DNA of 61,229 nt from Pseudorhodoferax aquiterrae (GTDB lineage: Bacteria > Pseudomonadota > Gammaproteobacteria > Burkholderiales > Burkholderiaceae_C), in the NCBI RefSeq assembly GCF_014652235.1, contig NZ_BMYK01000031.1, positions 1 through 61,229 on the forward strand, in the 5' to 3' direction. The notes beneath the pieces were generated by a model. It saw nothing but the letters and a program-made list of their open reading frames with translations, did no database searches and was not told the DNA's origin. This document shows, piece after piece, positions 16,163 to 25,673 of this stretch. The stretch's first letter is position 1; each line of letters opens with the position of its first letter. The translations under genes and the position numbers were made by a program.

Positions 16163-18013
16163 TCAGCTCTTCGGAAGCTTGAACACCCAGAACGAGCCGC
16201 CCTGCGTGACGGTCTTGGTCAGGTCGGCCATGTCGCCGCCCCACAGCGGCACGGCGCCGCCGTAGCCCGAGGCGATGCCGATGTACTGCTCGCCGTCCTG
16301 CTCCCAGGTGGTCGGGATGGCGACGATGCCCGAGCCGGTCTGGAACTTCCAGAGCTCGTCGCCGTTCTTCGCGTCGAAGATCTTCACGTAGCCGTTGGAC
16401 GTTCCCGTCACCACCAGGCCGCCGGCCGTGGCCAGCGTGCCGGCCCACAGCGGGTAGACCTCCTTTTTCTCCCAGGCGATCTTGCCGGTCTGCGGGTCGA
16501 GCGCGCGCAGCGTGCCCACATGGTCCTCGTGCAGGCGCTTGATGCGAAAGCCCATGCCCAGGTAGGCCGAACCCGGCTTGTAGGCCAGGTGCTCGGCCCA
16601 GTAGTCCATGCCCCAGTGGTTGGCGGCGATGTAGAACAGGCCAGTCTCCGGGCTGTAGCTCATCGGGTTCCAGTTCTTGCCACCCAGGAAGGGCGGCGAG
16701 ACGAACACGGCCTCGCCCTTGTCCTGGCCCTCGGCCGGCTGCTTGGGCCGCTGGTTTGGGTTCTCGATCGGCCGGCCGGTCTTGAGGTCGAAGCCCTTGG
16801 CCCAGGTGATGCCGTCCACGAAGGGGTAGGCCGCCAGCAGCGCCGTGGGCTTGTTCGGGTAGCCCGCGCCTGTGGCCAGCTTGTTCACGTCGGTCACGAA
16901 GAAGAAGCCGTTGCGGTCGGCGTGGGCGCCGGCCTTGATGGTCTTGCCGTTCTTGTCCTTGTAGTCGAACAGCACGATCTCGTTGTTGCCCGAGAAGTCC
17001 CAGGTGTCGTTGGGCGTGTGCTGGAAGAAGCCCTTGAGCTCGCCGGTCGTCGCGTCCACATAGGCCTGGCCCGAGGTGAACAGGCTGTCGTACTTGGACG
17101 CGTCGGCGCCGGGCGCGGTGCGCAGGTTGCCGTTCCAGGGCGCGGGGTTGCCCGCGCCGATCACGATGGTGTTGGTCTCCGGGTCGTAGGTGGCGCTCTG
17201 CCAGGGCGCGCCGCCGCCCTGGCTCCAGGGCTGGACCTTGCCCGTGGCGCTCTTGGGATCGCTGGGCCAGGACGGCGCCTTGGGGTCGCCCGTGTGGGTG
17301 CCCGGCTGGCCGTTGAGCCGGCCCTGGTGGCCTTCGACCAGCGGACGGGCCCAGACCTCCTCGCCGGTCTCCGGGTCGCGTGCGAACAGCCAGCCGACCA
17401 CGCCGAACTCGTCGCCCGAGCTGCCGTGGATCAGCAGCACGCGGCCGTTCTTCTCCTTCACGAGCGTGGGCGCGCCGGTCATGGTGTAGCCGACCTTGTG
17501 GTCGCCGAACTTCTTGTTCCAGACCACCTTGCCGGTGTCCTTGTTCAGAGCCACCACGCGTGCGTCCAGCGTGCCGAAGTAGACCTTGTCGCCATAGATC
17601 GCGGCACCGCGGTTGACCACGTCGCAGCAGGGGCGGATGTCGTCGGGCAGGCGGTGCTCGTAGGCCCAGAGCTGTTTGCCGGTCTTGGCGTCGAGCGCGA
17701 ACATGCGCGAGTACGAGGCCGTCACGTAGACCACGCCGGCATGCACCAGGGCTTGCGTCTCCTGGCCGCGCTGCTTCTCGCCGCCGAACGAGAAGCTCCA
17801 GGCCGGCGTGAGCTTGGCCACGTTGCTGCGGTCGATCTGCTTGAGCGGGGAGAAGCGCTGGCCCTTCAGGCCCATGCCGTAGGACAGCACGTCCTTGGTG
17901 CTGGCGTGGTCGTTGGCGATCTCATCCCAGCTGACGGTGGGGCTGTCGGGCTGCGCGTGGGCGCCTGAGGCCAGCAGCAGAGCGGCGGCGATGGCGATGG
18001 TGGTCTTGTGCAT
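16163..18013 (-). CDS. exaA: PQQ-dependent alcohol (ethanol) dehydrogenase
   Basis: This is a 616-residue periplasmic quinoprotein with an eight-bladed propeller. The signal peptide ends near AQ21. The vicinal disulfide cysteines 129-130 (RPCCDVV) sit over the PQQ site. Metal and catalytic residues fit Glu202 (SSGDEFG), Asn289 (GAGNP) and Asp339 (TWDFSGNNE). Position +2 from the catalytic Asp is Ser341, not Asp; an extra Asp there marks lanthanide-dependent enzymes, so this should be the calcium type. It oxidises ethanol and other short alcohols to aldehydes and passes electrons to the cytochrome c encoded 30 nt upstream. A GAGGAGA site supports the start. PQQ biosynthesis genes are not in the window. 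Confidence 0.93.
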   Translation of the reverse strand: MHKTTIAIAAALLLASGAHAQPDSPTVSWDEIANDHASTKDVLSYGMGLKGQRFSPLKQIDRSNVAKLTPAWSFSFGGEKQRGQETQALVHAGVVYVTASYSRMFALDAKTGKQLWAYEHRLPDDIRPCCDVVNRGAAIYGDKVYFGTLDARVVALNKDTGKVVWNKKFGDHKVGYTMTGAPTLVKEKNGRVLLIHGSSGDEFGVVGWLFARDPETGEEVWARPLVEGHQGRLNGQPGTHTGDPKAPSWPSDPKSATGKVQPWSQGGGAPWQSATYDPETNTIVIGAGNPAPWNGNLRTAPGADASKYDSLFTSGQAYVDATTGELKGFFQHTPNDTWDFSGNNEIVLFDYKDKNGKTIKAGAHADRNGFFFVTDVNKLATGAGYPNKPTALLAAYPFVDGITWAKGFDLKTGRPIENPNQRPKQPAEGQDKGEAVFVSPPFLGGKNWNPMSYSPETGLFYIAANHWGMDYWAEHLAYKPGSAYLGMGFRIKRLHEDHVGTLRALDPQTGKIAWEKKEVYPLWAGTLATAGGLVVTGTSNGYVKIFDAKNGDELWKFQTGSGIVAIPTTWEQDGEQYIGIASGYGGAVPLWGGDMADLTKTVTQGGSFWVFKLPKS

Positions 18014-18042
18014 GGAAGGTCTCCTCGGTGGTGGGTGTGTTG

Positions 18043-18513
18043 TCAGTCGGGCTTCTTGGTGTCGACGTAGCTGCGGATGGCCCAGATGGCCTCCTGCGTG
18101 AAGATCTCCTTGAACGGTGGCATGTAGACGCGGCCGTCGCGCGTGCGTCCCTGCATCACGGTGCTGAAGAAGTACTGGTCCATCTCGGCCATGCAGGCCT
18201 TGTCGGGCTTCTTCGCGTCGCCGCAGTCCGCGTTGAGCTTGCGCAGGTCGGGCGCGATGCCGCCGGACTTGGCCTCCAGCCCATGGCAGCGCGCGCAGTT
18301 GGCGTTGTAGGCCGAGCTGCCGATGCGCACGGCCTCGCCATTGGCAGCCGCCTTGCTGCCGGTCGGGCTGTAGGGGTTGTCGTCCAGCGGCTTGTCGCCG
18401 AGCGGGGGCAGGGTGTGGGTGTCCACGGCCTGCGGGGCCATGTCGCCGTGGGCGAATGCGCCGCCGGCGATGGCCAGGGCCAGTGCGGCCAGGAGGGGGC
18501 GTGTGGTCTTCAT
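18043..18513 (-). CDS. Cytochrome c-550 family electron acceptor
   Basis: This is a 156-residue periplasmic cytochrome with a signal peptide (MKTTRPLLAALALAIAGGAF), one haem-binding CARCH (Cys73, Cys76, His77) and a probable axial Met in VYMPPF. Extra cysteines (NADCGDAKKPDKACMAEM) are typical of the PedF/ExaB-type acceptors of quinoprotein ethanol dehydrogenase. Position between aldehyde dehydrogenase and PQQ alcohol dehydrogenase matches the exaA-exaB pairing, so it should take electrons from PQQ. An ATG at 18528 is an alternative start, but the leader at 18513 looks cleaner. Confidence 0.9.
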   Translation of the reverse strand: MKTTRPLLAALALAIAGGAFAHGDMAPQAVDTHTLPPLGDKPLDDNPYSPTGSKAAANGEAVRIGSSAYNANCARCHGLEAKSGGIAPDLRKLNADCGDAKKPDKACMAEMDQYFFSTVMQGRTRDGRVYMPPFKEIFTQEAIWAIRSYVDTKKPD

Positions 18514-18587
18514 CGGTGTCGGTCTCATCGGTCGGGCATGCGGCGGCCCGGCCTGGCGCGCCAGGCCGGCCGGTGTGGCGTCGGGGA

Positions 18588-20108
<1,521 letters not shown>

Positions 20109-20167
20109 TGTTGACTCCGTCCGTCTGGTGTTGGGCCCCGCGACATGCGGTGGCTGGCCTGGAGCAG

Positions 20168-20183
20168 TGCAAAGGCCAGGCCC
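20168..20183 (-). promoter_or_regulatory. Sigma-54-type promoter of the ethanol operon
   Basis: Read on the minus strand, GGGCCTGGCCTTTGCA matches the -24/-12 pattern TGGCACG-N4-TTGCA at the essential GG and GC, 10 nt apart, and at the TTGCA block. Two positions of the -24 box differ. It lies about 60 nt before the aldehyde dehydrogenase start, with the dyads at 20247-20307 upstream at enhancer distance. A sigma-54 activator is encoded at 25674. Confidence 0.5.
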
Positions 20184-20246
20184 GGCGGGACTGGGACAAA
20201 CACCGAGGCGGCGTCCAGAGGGAGGGGTGCGCGGAGCAGGGCGGCG

Positions 20247-20307
20247 TGCCGCGAATTGCGACAGCTGCGGTGCGCAGGCGGCGACGCGGATGTCGCGGCT
20301 TGCGACA
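20247..20307. promoter_or_regulatory. Two 17-bp dyads, TGTCGC-N5-GCGACA, likely activator sites
   Basis: TGTCGC-GGCTT-GCGACA (20291-20307) is a perfect dyad. TGCCGC-GAATT-GCGACA (20247-20263) has one mismatch in the left arm. Centres are 44 bp apart, four helical turns. The same form occurs at 22535-22551 and 25598-25614 near other genes of the island. Location about 90-140 bp upstream of the expected transcription start suits enhancer sites for the AcoR-type activator. Confidence 0.6.
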
Positions 20308-20356
20308 GCCTGCGGGTTTGCCTGGGAGCGTGGGCGGCGGAGATCCCGCCCCGCTC

Positions 20357-22513
20357 CTAGTACAGGCGGATCGCCACGTCGAAGTGCCAGGTGCGTCGGA
20401 TCTCGACCACGTCGAAGTCGCGCGCGAGCCGGGGCGGGAACGCCGGGTAGTTGGCCTGGCCCTGCACGATGCCGCGCACGGCTTCGTCGATGGCTGCCAC
20501 GCCGCTGGAGCGCACGAAGGTGATGGATTCCACCGAGCCGTCGCGGCGTACCGCGACCGTCACGACGGGCGGCTGGTGCGGCTGCTGCAGCAGTGCGCGC
20601 ACTTGCTCGGTGGGCATGTTGAGCTCGATCTTGCGGCTCCAGGCGTCGCCGTACAGGCGCAGGTCCTCGTTCGGATCGCCGCGCGCGAGGTTGCGGCCGC
20701 GCCTGGCGTTGCTCCAGGACGAGGGCAGGTCGGGCGAAGACCGCGCGGCGGCCTCGGCGGCGGCGCGCTGGTCGGCCTCGGCGTTGAGCTGGCGGCCGAT
20801 CGCACGCAGGCGCTCCTCGCGCTGCGCCTCGTAGGCGCGCTCCGCCTCGCGTTTGGCGGCTTCGCGCTGGGCCGCTTCGTTGCCGGCCGAGGCCTGGCGC
20901 TGCGCTTCGGCCTGCTGGCGGGCCACGGCTTCCTGGGCGGCCTGGGCGCGGGCCGCTTCCTGACGCGCCGCTTCCTGGCGTGCGGCTTCCTGCTGCGCGG
21001 CGGCTTGCCGTGCGGTCTCGGCACGTTGGGTCTCTTGGCGCTCGGCCTCCTGTCTGGCCGCTTCGGCGCGTGCGGCCTCCTGCCGCGCGGCTTCGGCCCT
21101 GGCGCGTTCCTGGCGTGCTGCCTCCTGCTGCGCAGCGGCTTGCCGTGCGGCCTCGGCGCGTTGGGCCTCCTGGCGCTCGGCCTCCTGCCGGGCCGCTTCG
21201 GCGCGTGCGGCCTCTTGCCGCGCGGCTTCGGCCCTGGCGCGTTCCTGGCGTGCTGCCTCCTGCTGCGCAGCGGCTTGCCGTGCGGCTTCGGCGCGTTGGG
21301 CCTCCTGGCGCTCGGCCTCCTGCCGGGCCGCTTCGGTCCGCGCCGCCTCCTGGCGCGCGGCTTCAGCCTTGGCGCTTTCCTGGCGTGCGGCTTCTTGCTG
21401 CGCGGCGGCCTGTCGTGCGGCTTCCTGCCGCGAGGCCTCCTGGCGCGCGGTCTCGGCGCGCTCCGCCTCCTGGCGCAAGGCGTCCTGCCGCTCGGCCTCG
21501 GCCCTGGCGCGCTGCTGGCGTGCCGCATCCAGCGCAGCGGCCTGGCGTGCGGCTTCTTCCGCGGCGGCCTCTCGCGCGGCCTGCAGCCGTGCCGCTGCGG
21601 CGGTCCGGGACGCCTGTTCTGCGGCGAGCGACTGTTCGGCCGCCTCGCGTTCGATCGCCAGGCGGTCCGCCTCGGCCTGCGCCGCTTGCTGGCGGGCGGC
21701 TTCCAGCCGTGCCGCCTCGGCCCGGGTTGCTGCCTGGCGTTCGGCTTGCTGGCGCTCTTGCTCCGCCTCCTGTTCCGCCCTGTGCGCGGCCTCCCGTGCG
21801 GCGGCTTCCTGGCGCGCCGCCTCCTGCCGTGCCGCAGCCGCTCGGTCCGCCGCATGGCGCTCCTGTTCCAGGCGTTGCGCTTCGGCCTGTGCGGCCTGTT
21901 GGCGCGCGGCTTCGGCACGCAGGGCCGCCTCGCGGCTGGCTTGCGCCCGCTCGGCCTCGGCCTGCGCGACCTGGGCGCGCGCCGCAGCGAGGCGGGCCTC
22001 GCGCTCGGCTTGCTGGTGCGCCTCGGCGCGCTGCGCGGCTTGCTGCTCCGCGGCGTCCACGGAGGGCATTGCCAGCACGGCGGCACCGGGCGCCGGCGTG
22101 GCGGGCGCGGCAGGTGCAGGGCGGGGCGGCGGGCGGTCCACGGCCGCCGCCGCACCCGTGTCCGAAACGGCCGGCGCCGTCGCGGCCGGGGCCTCCTGGC
22201 GCGGCGCCGCGTCCGGTGCAAGCACCACGCGCAGCGTCGGCACTTCGCCGCGCCGCTCCTGCCAGGGCAGGCCCAGGCCCGGCAGGCCGAACTCGGCGCT
22301 GCCGAAGGTCAGGCTCAGCAGCAGGCCATGGACCAGCAGCGACCCCAGCACGCCACGCACCAGCCCTGCGCCGGGATGGCGCCGGGGCCAGCGCGGCGGC
22401 TGCGGGGCGATGGAGGGGGAATGCGCGGGGACCGGCACGTGCTCTGTGGGCGTCCGTGCCAGGCGCACGGGACTGTGGATCAGGCCGCGACTGTAGTCGC
22501 AGCCGGCCCGCAT
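20357..22513 (-). CDS. TonB/TolA-like protein with long Ala/Gln/Arg/Glu coiled coil
   Basis: This is a 718-residue protein with one transmembrane helix near residues 51-70 ([20 protein letters not shown]). A Pro/Ala segment follows, then about 450 residues of alanine-rich, highly charged helix and a C-terminal TonB-like domain ([40 protein letters not shown]). The architecture is that of TolA or a TonB paralogue spanning the periplasm. The coiled coil contains a 45-residue tandem repeat (see 20974-21425). No ExbB/ExbD genes are adjacent. The start at 22513 abuts a conserved 38-bp element; a GTG at 22438 is possible. Position beside the ethanol genes suggests energised uptake linked to them, but this is inferred. 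Confidence 0.75.
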   Translation of the reverse strand: MRAGCDYSRGLIHSPVRLARTPTEHVPVPAHSPSIAPQPPRWPRRHPGAGLVRGVLGSLLVHGLLLSLTFGSAEFGLPGLGLPWQERRGEVPTLRVVLAPDAAPRQEAPAATAPAVSDTGAAAAVDRPPPRPAPAAPATPAPGAAVLAMPSVDAAEQQAAQRAEAHQQAEREARLAAARAQVAQAEAERAQASREAALRAEAARQQAAQAEAQRLEQERHAADRAAAARQEAARQEAAAREAAHRAEQEAEQERQQAERQAATRAEAARLEAARQQAAQAEADRLAIEREAAEQSLAAEQASRTAAAARLQAAREAAAEEAARQAAALDAARQQRARAEAERQDALRQEAERAETARQEASRQEAARQAAAQQEAARQESAKAEAARQEAARTEAARQEAERQEAQRAEAARQAAAQQEAARQERARAEAARQEAARAEAARQEAERQEAQRAEAARQAAAQQEAARQERARAEAARQEAARAEAARQEAERQETQRAETARQAAAQQEAARQEAARQEAARAQAAQEAVARQQAEAQRQASAGNEAAQREAAKREAERAYEAQREERLRAIGRQLNAEADQRAAAEAAARSSPDLPSSWSNARRGRNLARGDPNEDLRLYGDAWSRKIELNMPTEQVRALLQQPHQPPVVTVAVRRDGSVESITFVRSSGVAAIDEAVRGIVQGQANYPAFPPRLARDFDVVEIRRTWHFDVAIRLY
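20974..21425 (-). repeat. 135-bp tandem repeat coding for a 45-aa helical unit
   Basis: About three copies with a period of 135 bp lie within the TonB/TolA-like gene; for example the block starting TGCTGCGC recurs at 20991 and 21126. The central copies (21097-21231 and 21232-21366) are almost identical and the outer ones more diverged. The unit encodes Ala-Glu-Ala-Ala-Arg-Gln-type heptad helix. Near-identity of the middle copies suggests recent duplication or gene conversion and likely length variation between strains. Confidence 0.75.
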
Positions 22514-22551
22514 CCCGGGGAAAGCGCCGAGAAGATTCGCGCTTTGCGACA
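22514..22551. promoter_or_regulatory. Conserved 38-bp element with GCGACA dyad, copy 1
   Basis: CCCGGGGAAAGCG (22514-22526) is followed 8 nt later by ATTCGC-GCTTT-GCGACA (22535-22551). The same two blocks, at the same spacing, occur at 25577-25614. It fills the gap between the divergent TonB-like gene and the SoxYZ-like gene. The right part matches the dyads upstream of the aldehyde dehydrogenase, so a common regulator is likely. Confidence 0.6.
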
Positions 22552-22603
22552 CGCCACGCGCGCTGCAGCGCCCTAGCATGCGGCACCCATTGGAAAGGTC
22601 CCG

Positions 22604-23350
22604 ATGCGTCCGCTGTTGTTGCTGCTGTGCCTGCTCCACCCGCTGCTGCCCGTGCGCGCCGCGGGCGATCCGCTGCGCTCGCCCTTGTGGAACGGCGTGC
22701 GTGCGCGCCTGCTGGGCGACGCTGCCGTGGTCTTCGATGCGCGCGTGCGCGTGGCCGTTCCGCCCAGCGCCGAAGACCCGCTGGCCGTGCCCGTGGAGCT
22801 GCGCTTCGACGGTCTCGCCGATGTGGAGCAGGTGCGCGTGTTCGCCGACCTGAACCCGATCCCGCTGGTGCTGGACTACTGGCCGGACCGCGCAGGCGGG
22901 GCGCTGGCCCTGCGCATCAAGGTGGAGCAGTCGACGCCCGTGCGCGCAGCCGTGCGCACGCGTGGCGGCACCTGGCATGTGGGCGGCGCCTGGGTGGCGG
23001 CCGCGGGCGGCGGCTGCACCATGCCCAGCCAGGGCAGCGGCAACGCCGCCTGGCAGGAGCGCCTGGGCGAGGTCTCGGCGCGGCTGTGGCCGCGGCCCGC
23101 GGGCGCGAGCCGGCTGCGGCTGCGCGTCGTGCATCCGATGGACACCGGCCTGGCCGGCGGCATCCCGGTGTTCCATGTGGACCAGCTCACGCTGCGCGAT
23201 GCGGCGGGCCGCGCGCTGGCGCGGCTGCAACTGCACGAGCCCGTGGCCGAGAACCCGGTGCTGAGCCTGGACCTGCAGCACCGCGGCCCGGTGCACATCG
23301 ACGGGCGCGACACCCAGGGCAACCGGATCGCCGCGCGGGTCGTGCCATGA
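22604..23350 (+). CDS. Quinoprotein dehydrogenase-associated SoxYZ-like carrier
   Basis: This is a 248-residue exported protein: signal peptide MRPLLLLLCLLHPLLPVRA, then a SoxY-like half with the Gly-rich carrier motif AAAGGGCTMPSQG (Cys138) and a SoxZ-like C-terminal half (RLRVVHPMDTGLAGGIPVFH). Fused SoxYZ-like proteins of this kind occur next to quinoprotein dehydrogenases rather than in thiosulfate oxidation. Cys138 corresponds to the swinging-arm cysteine of SoxY. GGAAAGG precedes the start. Its stop overlaps the ATG of the metallohydrolase gene by 4 nt (ATGA), so the two are translationally coupled. The exact cargo is unknown. Confidence 0.87.
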   Translation: MRPLLLLLCLLHPLLPVRAAGDPLRSPLWNGVRARLLGDAAVVFDARVRVAVPPSAEDPLAVPVELRFDGLADVEQVRVFADLNPIPLVLDYWPDRAGGALALRIKVEQSTPVRAAVRTRGGTWHVGGAWVAAAGGGCTMPSQGSGNAAWQERLGEVSARLWPRPAGASRLRLRVVHPMDTGLAGGIPVFHVDQLTLRDAAGRALARLQLHEPVAENPVLSLDLQHRGPVHIDGRDTQGNRIAARVVP

Positions 23351-24279
23351 GGCAGGCGAGGCGGGCCGGGCTGCTGCTGTTGCTGCTCGCTGCCGCGGCA
23401 ACGGCGCGCGACTTTCCGCAGCCGCAGCGCGTGGCAGACGGGGTCTACGTGCTGGAAGGCGCGCGCGAGCATTTCAGCCGCGCCAATGCGGGCGACATCG
23501 CCAACACCGGCTTCATCGCCACGCCGGCCGGTGCCGTGGTGATCGACACCGGGGCCTCGCTGCGCTATGGCCAGGCGCAACGCGCAGCCGTGCGCGCCAC
23601 GACGGGCCCGGATGCGGTGCAGGTCTACATCACGCATGCGCACCCGGACCATTTCCTCGGCAACCAGGCCTATGCCGATGTGCCCGTGCAGGCCCTGCCG
23701 GCCGCGGCCGAGCGCATCGCGCAGCGCGGTGACCAACTGGCGCAGAACCTCTACCTGCTCGTGGGCAGCGCCATGGCCGGCACCGCCGTGCAGGCGCCCG
23801 GCGCGCTGCCGGTGCCGATGCCCGACACGGTGGTGTTCGGTGGGCGCCGCCTGCAGCTGATCGCGCTGCAAGGGCACAGCGCGGCCGACCTCGCCGTGTT
23901 CGACGAGGCCACGGGCACCCTGTTCGCGGGCGACCTGGTGTTCTTCGAGCGCGCCCCGACCACGCCCGATGCCGACCTGCCAACCTGGCTGGCGGCACTC
24001 GACCGGCTGGCCCGGCTGCCCGTGCGCGTGCTGGTGCCGGGCCATGGGCCCGTGGTGCGTGGCGCCGAGGCCATCGCGCAGACGCGCGACTACCTGCGCT
24101 GGGTGCAGCGCACGCTGACCGAGGCGGCGGCGCAGGGGCTGGACATGAACGAGGCGATGCGCCTGCAGGCCCCCGAGCGGCTGCGTCGCCTGGCCGTGCT
24201 GCAGGCCGAGTGGCAGCGCACGGTCATGCACCTGTACCCGGCGATCGAAGCCGGCAGCCTGCCGCGGCCGTCTCACTGA
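23347..24279 (+). CDS. Quinoprotein relay system zinc metallohydrolase
   Basis: This is a 310-residue exported metallo-beta-lactamase-fold protein. After a signal peptide (MRQARRAGLLLLLLAAAATA) it shows NTGFIATPAGAVVIDTGAS, the zinc motif THAHPDHFLGN (His97, His99, Asp101, His102), GHSAADLAVF and LFAGDLVFFERAP. The fold resembles SoxH-type hydrolases. With the SoxYZ-like carrier upstream it forms the two-protein quinoprotein relay module that accompanies PQQ dehydrogenases. It probably releases or processes a group carried on the SoxYZ-like cysteine; that mechanism is inferred. The last 7 nt overlap the convergent flavoprotein gene. Confidence 0.87.
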   Translation: MRQARRAGLLLLLLAAAATARDFPQPQRVADGVYVLEGAREHFSRANAGDIANTGFIATPAGAVVIDTGASLRYGQAQRAAVRATTGPDAVQVYITHAHPDHFLGNQAYADVPVQALPAAAERIAQRGDQLAQNLYLLVGSAMAGTAVQAPGALPVPMPDTVVFGGRRLQLIALQGHSAADLAVFDEATGTLFAGDLVFFERAPTTPDADLPTWLAALDRLARLPVRVLVPGHGPVVRGAEAIAQTRDYLRWVQRTLTEAAAQGLDMNEAMRLQAPERLRRLAVLQAEWQRTVMHLYPAIEAGSLPRPSH

Positions 24280-25541
24280 AGCGCGAAGCTGTCGCGCAGC
24301 AGGCGGCCCCACCAAGCCTCGGCCGCGCGCGCCTCGCGCGCCCGCTGCGCGGCATCGGCGTCGGCCGGGCTGCGCAGCTGCCGCAGGGCCGACATGCGGC
24401 CGGCCACGGCGGCGTAGTCGCCGTGCAGCGCGATGGCGGCATCGGGCGCGAGCAGGCTGTAGCACTGGCTTTGCAAGACCGGTGGGGCTGGTGCAGGCCG
24501 GCCGCCGAGCGCGGCGCAGATGGCCGCAGCACAGGCCTGCGCCGCGCCGCGGGCCGCCATGGCCGACTTGGGCAGCGGGTAGGCCGCCGCGGCATCGCCC
24601 AGCACGTGCACGCCGGCGTGGCGCAGCGAGGCGAAGCTGTCGGCCTGCACCGGGCACCAGCCGCTCTCGTCCACGAGGTCGGCCGCATGGCACAGCGCAG
24701 CGGCCTGCTGGTCCGGGATGACGCAGGCCAGGTCAGGCCGCAGGCGTTCGCCGCCGGCCAGGCGCACCTCGCCGCGTGCGGTGTCCACGGCCACCACCTC
24801 GCCGCCCTGGGACCGCGGCCACCATTCCACGCTGCCAGGCAGACCTTCCCAGGCCCGCTGGAACAGCGGACGCAGGCTGAAGTCGTCCTTGGCGTCGGCG
24901 ATCAGCACCTTGGCGCGCCGCCCGCGCAGCGCCCAGGCGAACAGGCTGGCCCGCTCGTAGGGCCCGGGCGGGCAGCGGTAGGGATGGGCCGGCACGCCGA
25001 TCAGCACGGTGGCGCCGTCGCGCAAGGCCGCGAAGCGCCGGCGCAGGCTCTGCATCGAGGCATCGCCGAGCCAGCCATGCGGCATCTGCGCGCTGTTGCC
25101 GGCATCCAGGCCCGCGATGCCGTCCCAGACCAGGTCGATGCCGGGTGCCAGCACGAGCCGGTCGGCCGCATGCCAGCGGCCCGTGCCGTCGCGCACCCGC
25201 AGCCGCACGGGGTCGACCTCTGCCACGGCCTCGGCGCGCCAGTCCACGCCCAGCGCAGCCAGGCCGGCCGGCGTGGCGCAGACCGCGGCCGGGTCGCGCA
25301 GGCCGGCCAGCATGGCGTTGGCCATGGGCCCGGCGATGAAGCGCTGGCGCGGCTCGAACAACAGCACCTGCAGCTGCGGCTGCAGCCGCTTGAGCGCCGC
25401 TGCGCAACTGGCCCCGGCGAAGCCGCCGCCGACCACCACCACGCGTGCGGCGGGGGAGGCGGCCCGGCTCCAGACCGGCGCAGCGCTGCACAGCGCGGCC
25501 GCCTGGAGCAGGGCGCGCCGCCGCTGAAGATCCATGCCCAT
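24273..25541 (-). CDS. FCSD-like FAD-dependent oxidoreductase, exported
   Basis: This is a 422-residue flavoprotein. A Tat-like leader (MDLQRRRALLQAAALCSAAP) precedes the FAD dinucleotide fold VVVVGGGFAGASCAAALKRL. Later come VLAPGIDLVWDG, PYRCPPGPYERA and VHVLGDAAAAYPLPKSAMAA, all as in the flavoprotein subunit of flavocytochrome c sulfide dehydrogenase (FccB/SoxF). The residues AHPYRCPPGPYE hold one redox-type cysteine. In PQQ dehydrogenase islands such flavoproteins accompany the SoxYZ-like carrier and metallohydrolase. Starts at 25541 and 25535 are both possible. It diverges from the AcoR-type activator across a gap with the second 38-bp element. Confidence 0.83.
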   Translation of the reverse strand: MGMDLQRRRALLQAAALCSAAPVWSRAASPAARVVVVGGGFAGASCAAALKRLQPQLQVLLFEPRQRFIAGPMANAMLAGLRDPAAVCATPAGLAALGVDWRAEAVAEVDPVRLRVRDGTGRWHAADRLVLAPGIDLVWDGIAGLDAGNSAQMPHGWLGDASMQSLRRRFAALRDGATVLIGVPAHPYRCPPGPYERASLFAWALRGRRAKVLIADAKDDFSLRPLFQRAWEGLPGSVEWWPRSQGGEVVAVDTARGEVRLAGGERLRPDLACVIPDQQAAALCHAADLVDESGWCPVQADSFASLRHAGVHVLGDAAAAYPLPKSAMAARGAAQACAAAICAALGGRPAPAPPVLQSQCYSLLAPDAAIALHGDYAAVAGRMSALRQLRSPADADAAQRAREARAAEAWWGRLLRDSFALQ

Positions 25542-25576
25542 GGCGCCAGCCTAGCCGCAACGCGCCGGCGCAGCGA

Positions 25577-25614
25577 CCCGGGGAAAGCGACAGGAAAATT
25601 CGCAATTTGCGACA
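25577..25614. promoter_or_regulatory. Conserved 38-bp element with GCGACA dyad, copy 2
   Basis: CCCGGGGAAAGCG (25577-25589) and, 8 nt on, ATTCGC-AATTT-GCGACA (25598-25614), with the inner palindrome TCGCAATTTGCGA. Position and spacing match the copy at 22514-22551. It lies 57 nt from the flavoprotein start and 60 nt from the activator start, so autoregulation by the activator is plausible. Confidence 0.6.
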
Positions 25615-25673
25615 GACCGGCCGGCGGCCGGCCCGCTACGATCCGCGCCGGACCTGCACCACGGAGACAAGCC

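Noticed and set aside
16163-18013. Lanthanide-dependent (XoxF/PedH) alcohol dehydrogenase
   Set aside because: The position two residues after the catalytic Asp is Ser341, not the extra Asp of lanthanide enzymes.
22551-22603. Sigma-54 promoter for the SoxYZ-like gene
   Set aside because: GGCAC is present but no GC lies at the required 10-nt distance, so no -24/-12 pair can be claimed.
20357-23401. A single 1014-residue protein read on the minus strand
   Set aside because: Sequence beyond 22513 overlaps the well-supported SoxYZ-like gene on the other strand and lacks protein-like composition; it is a GC-rich shadow frame.
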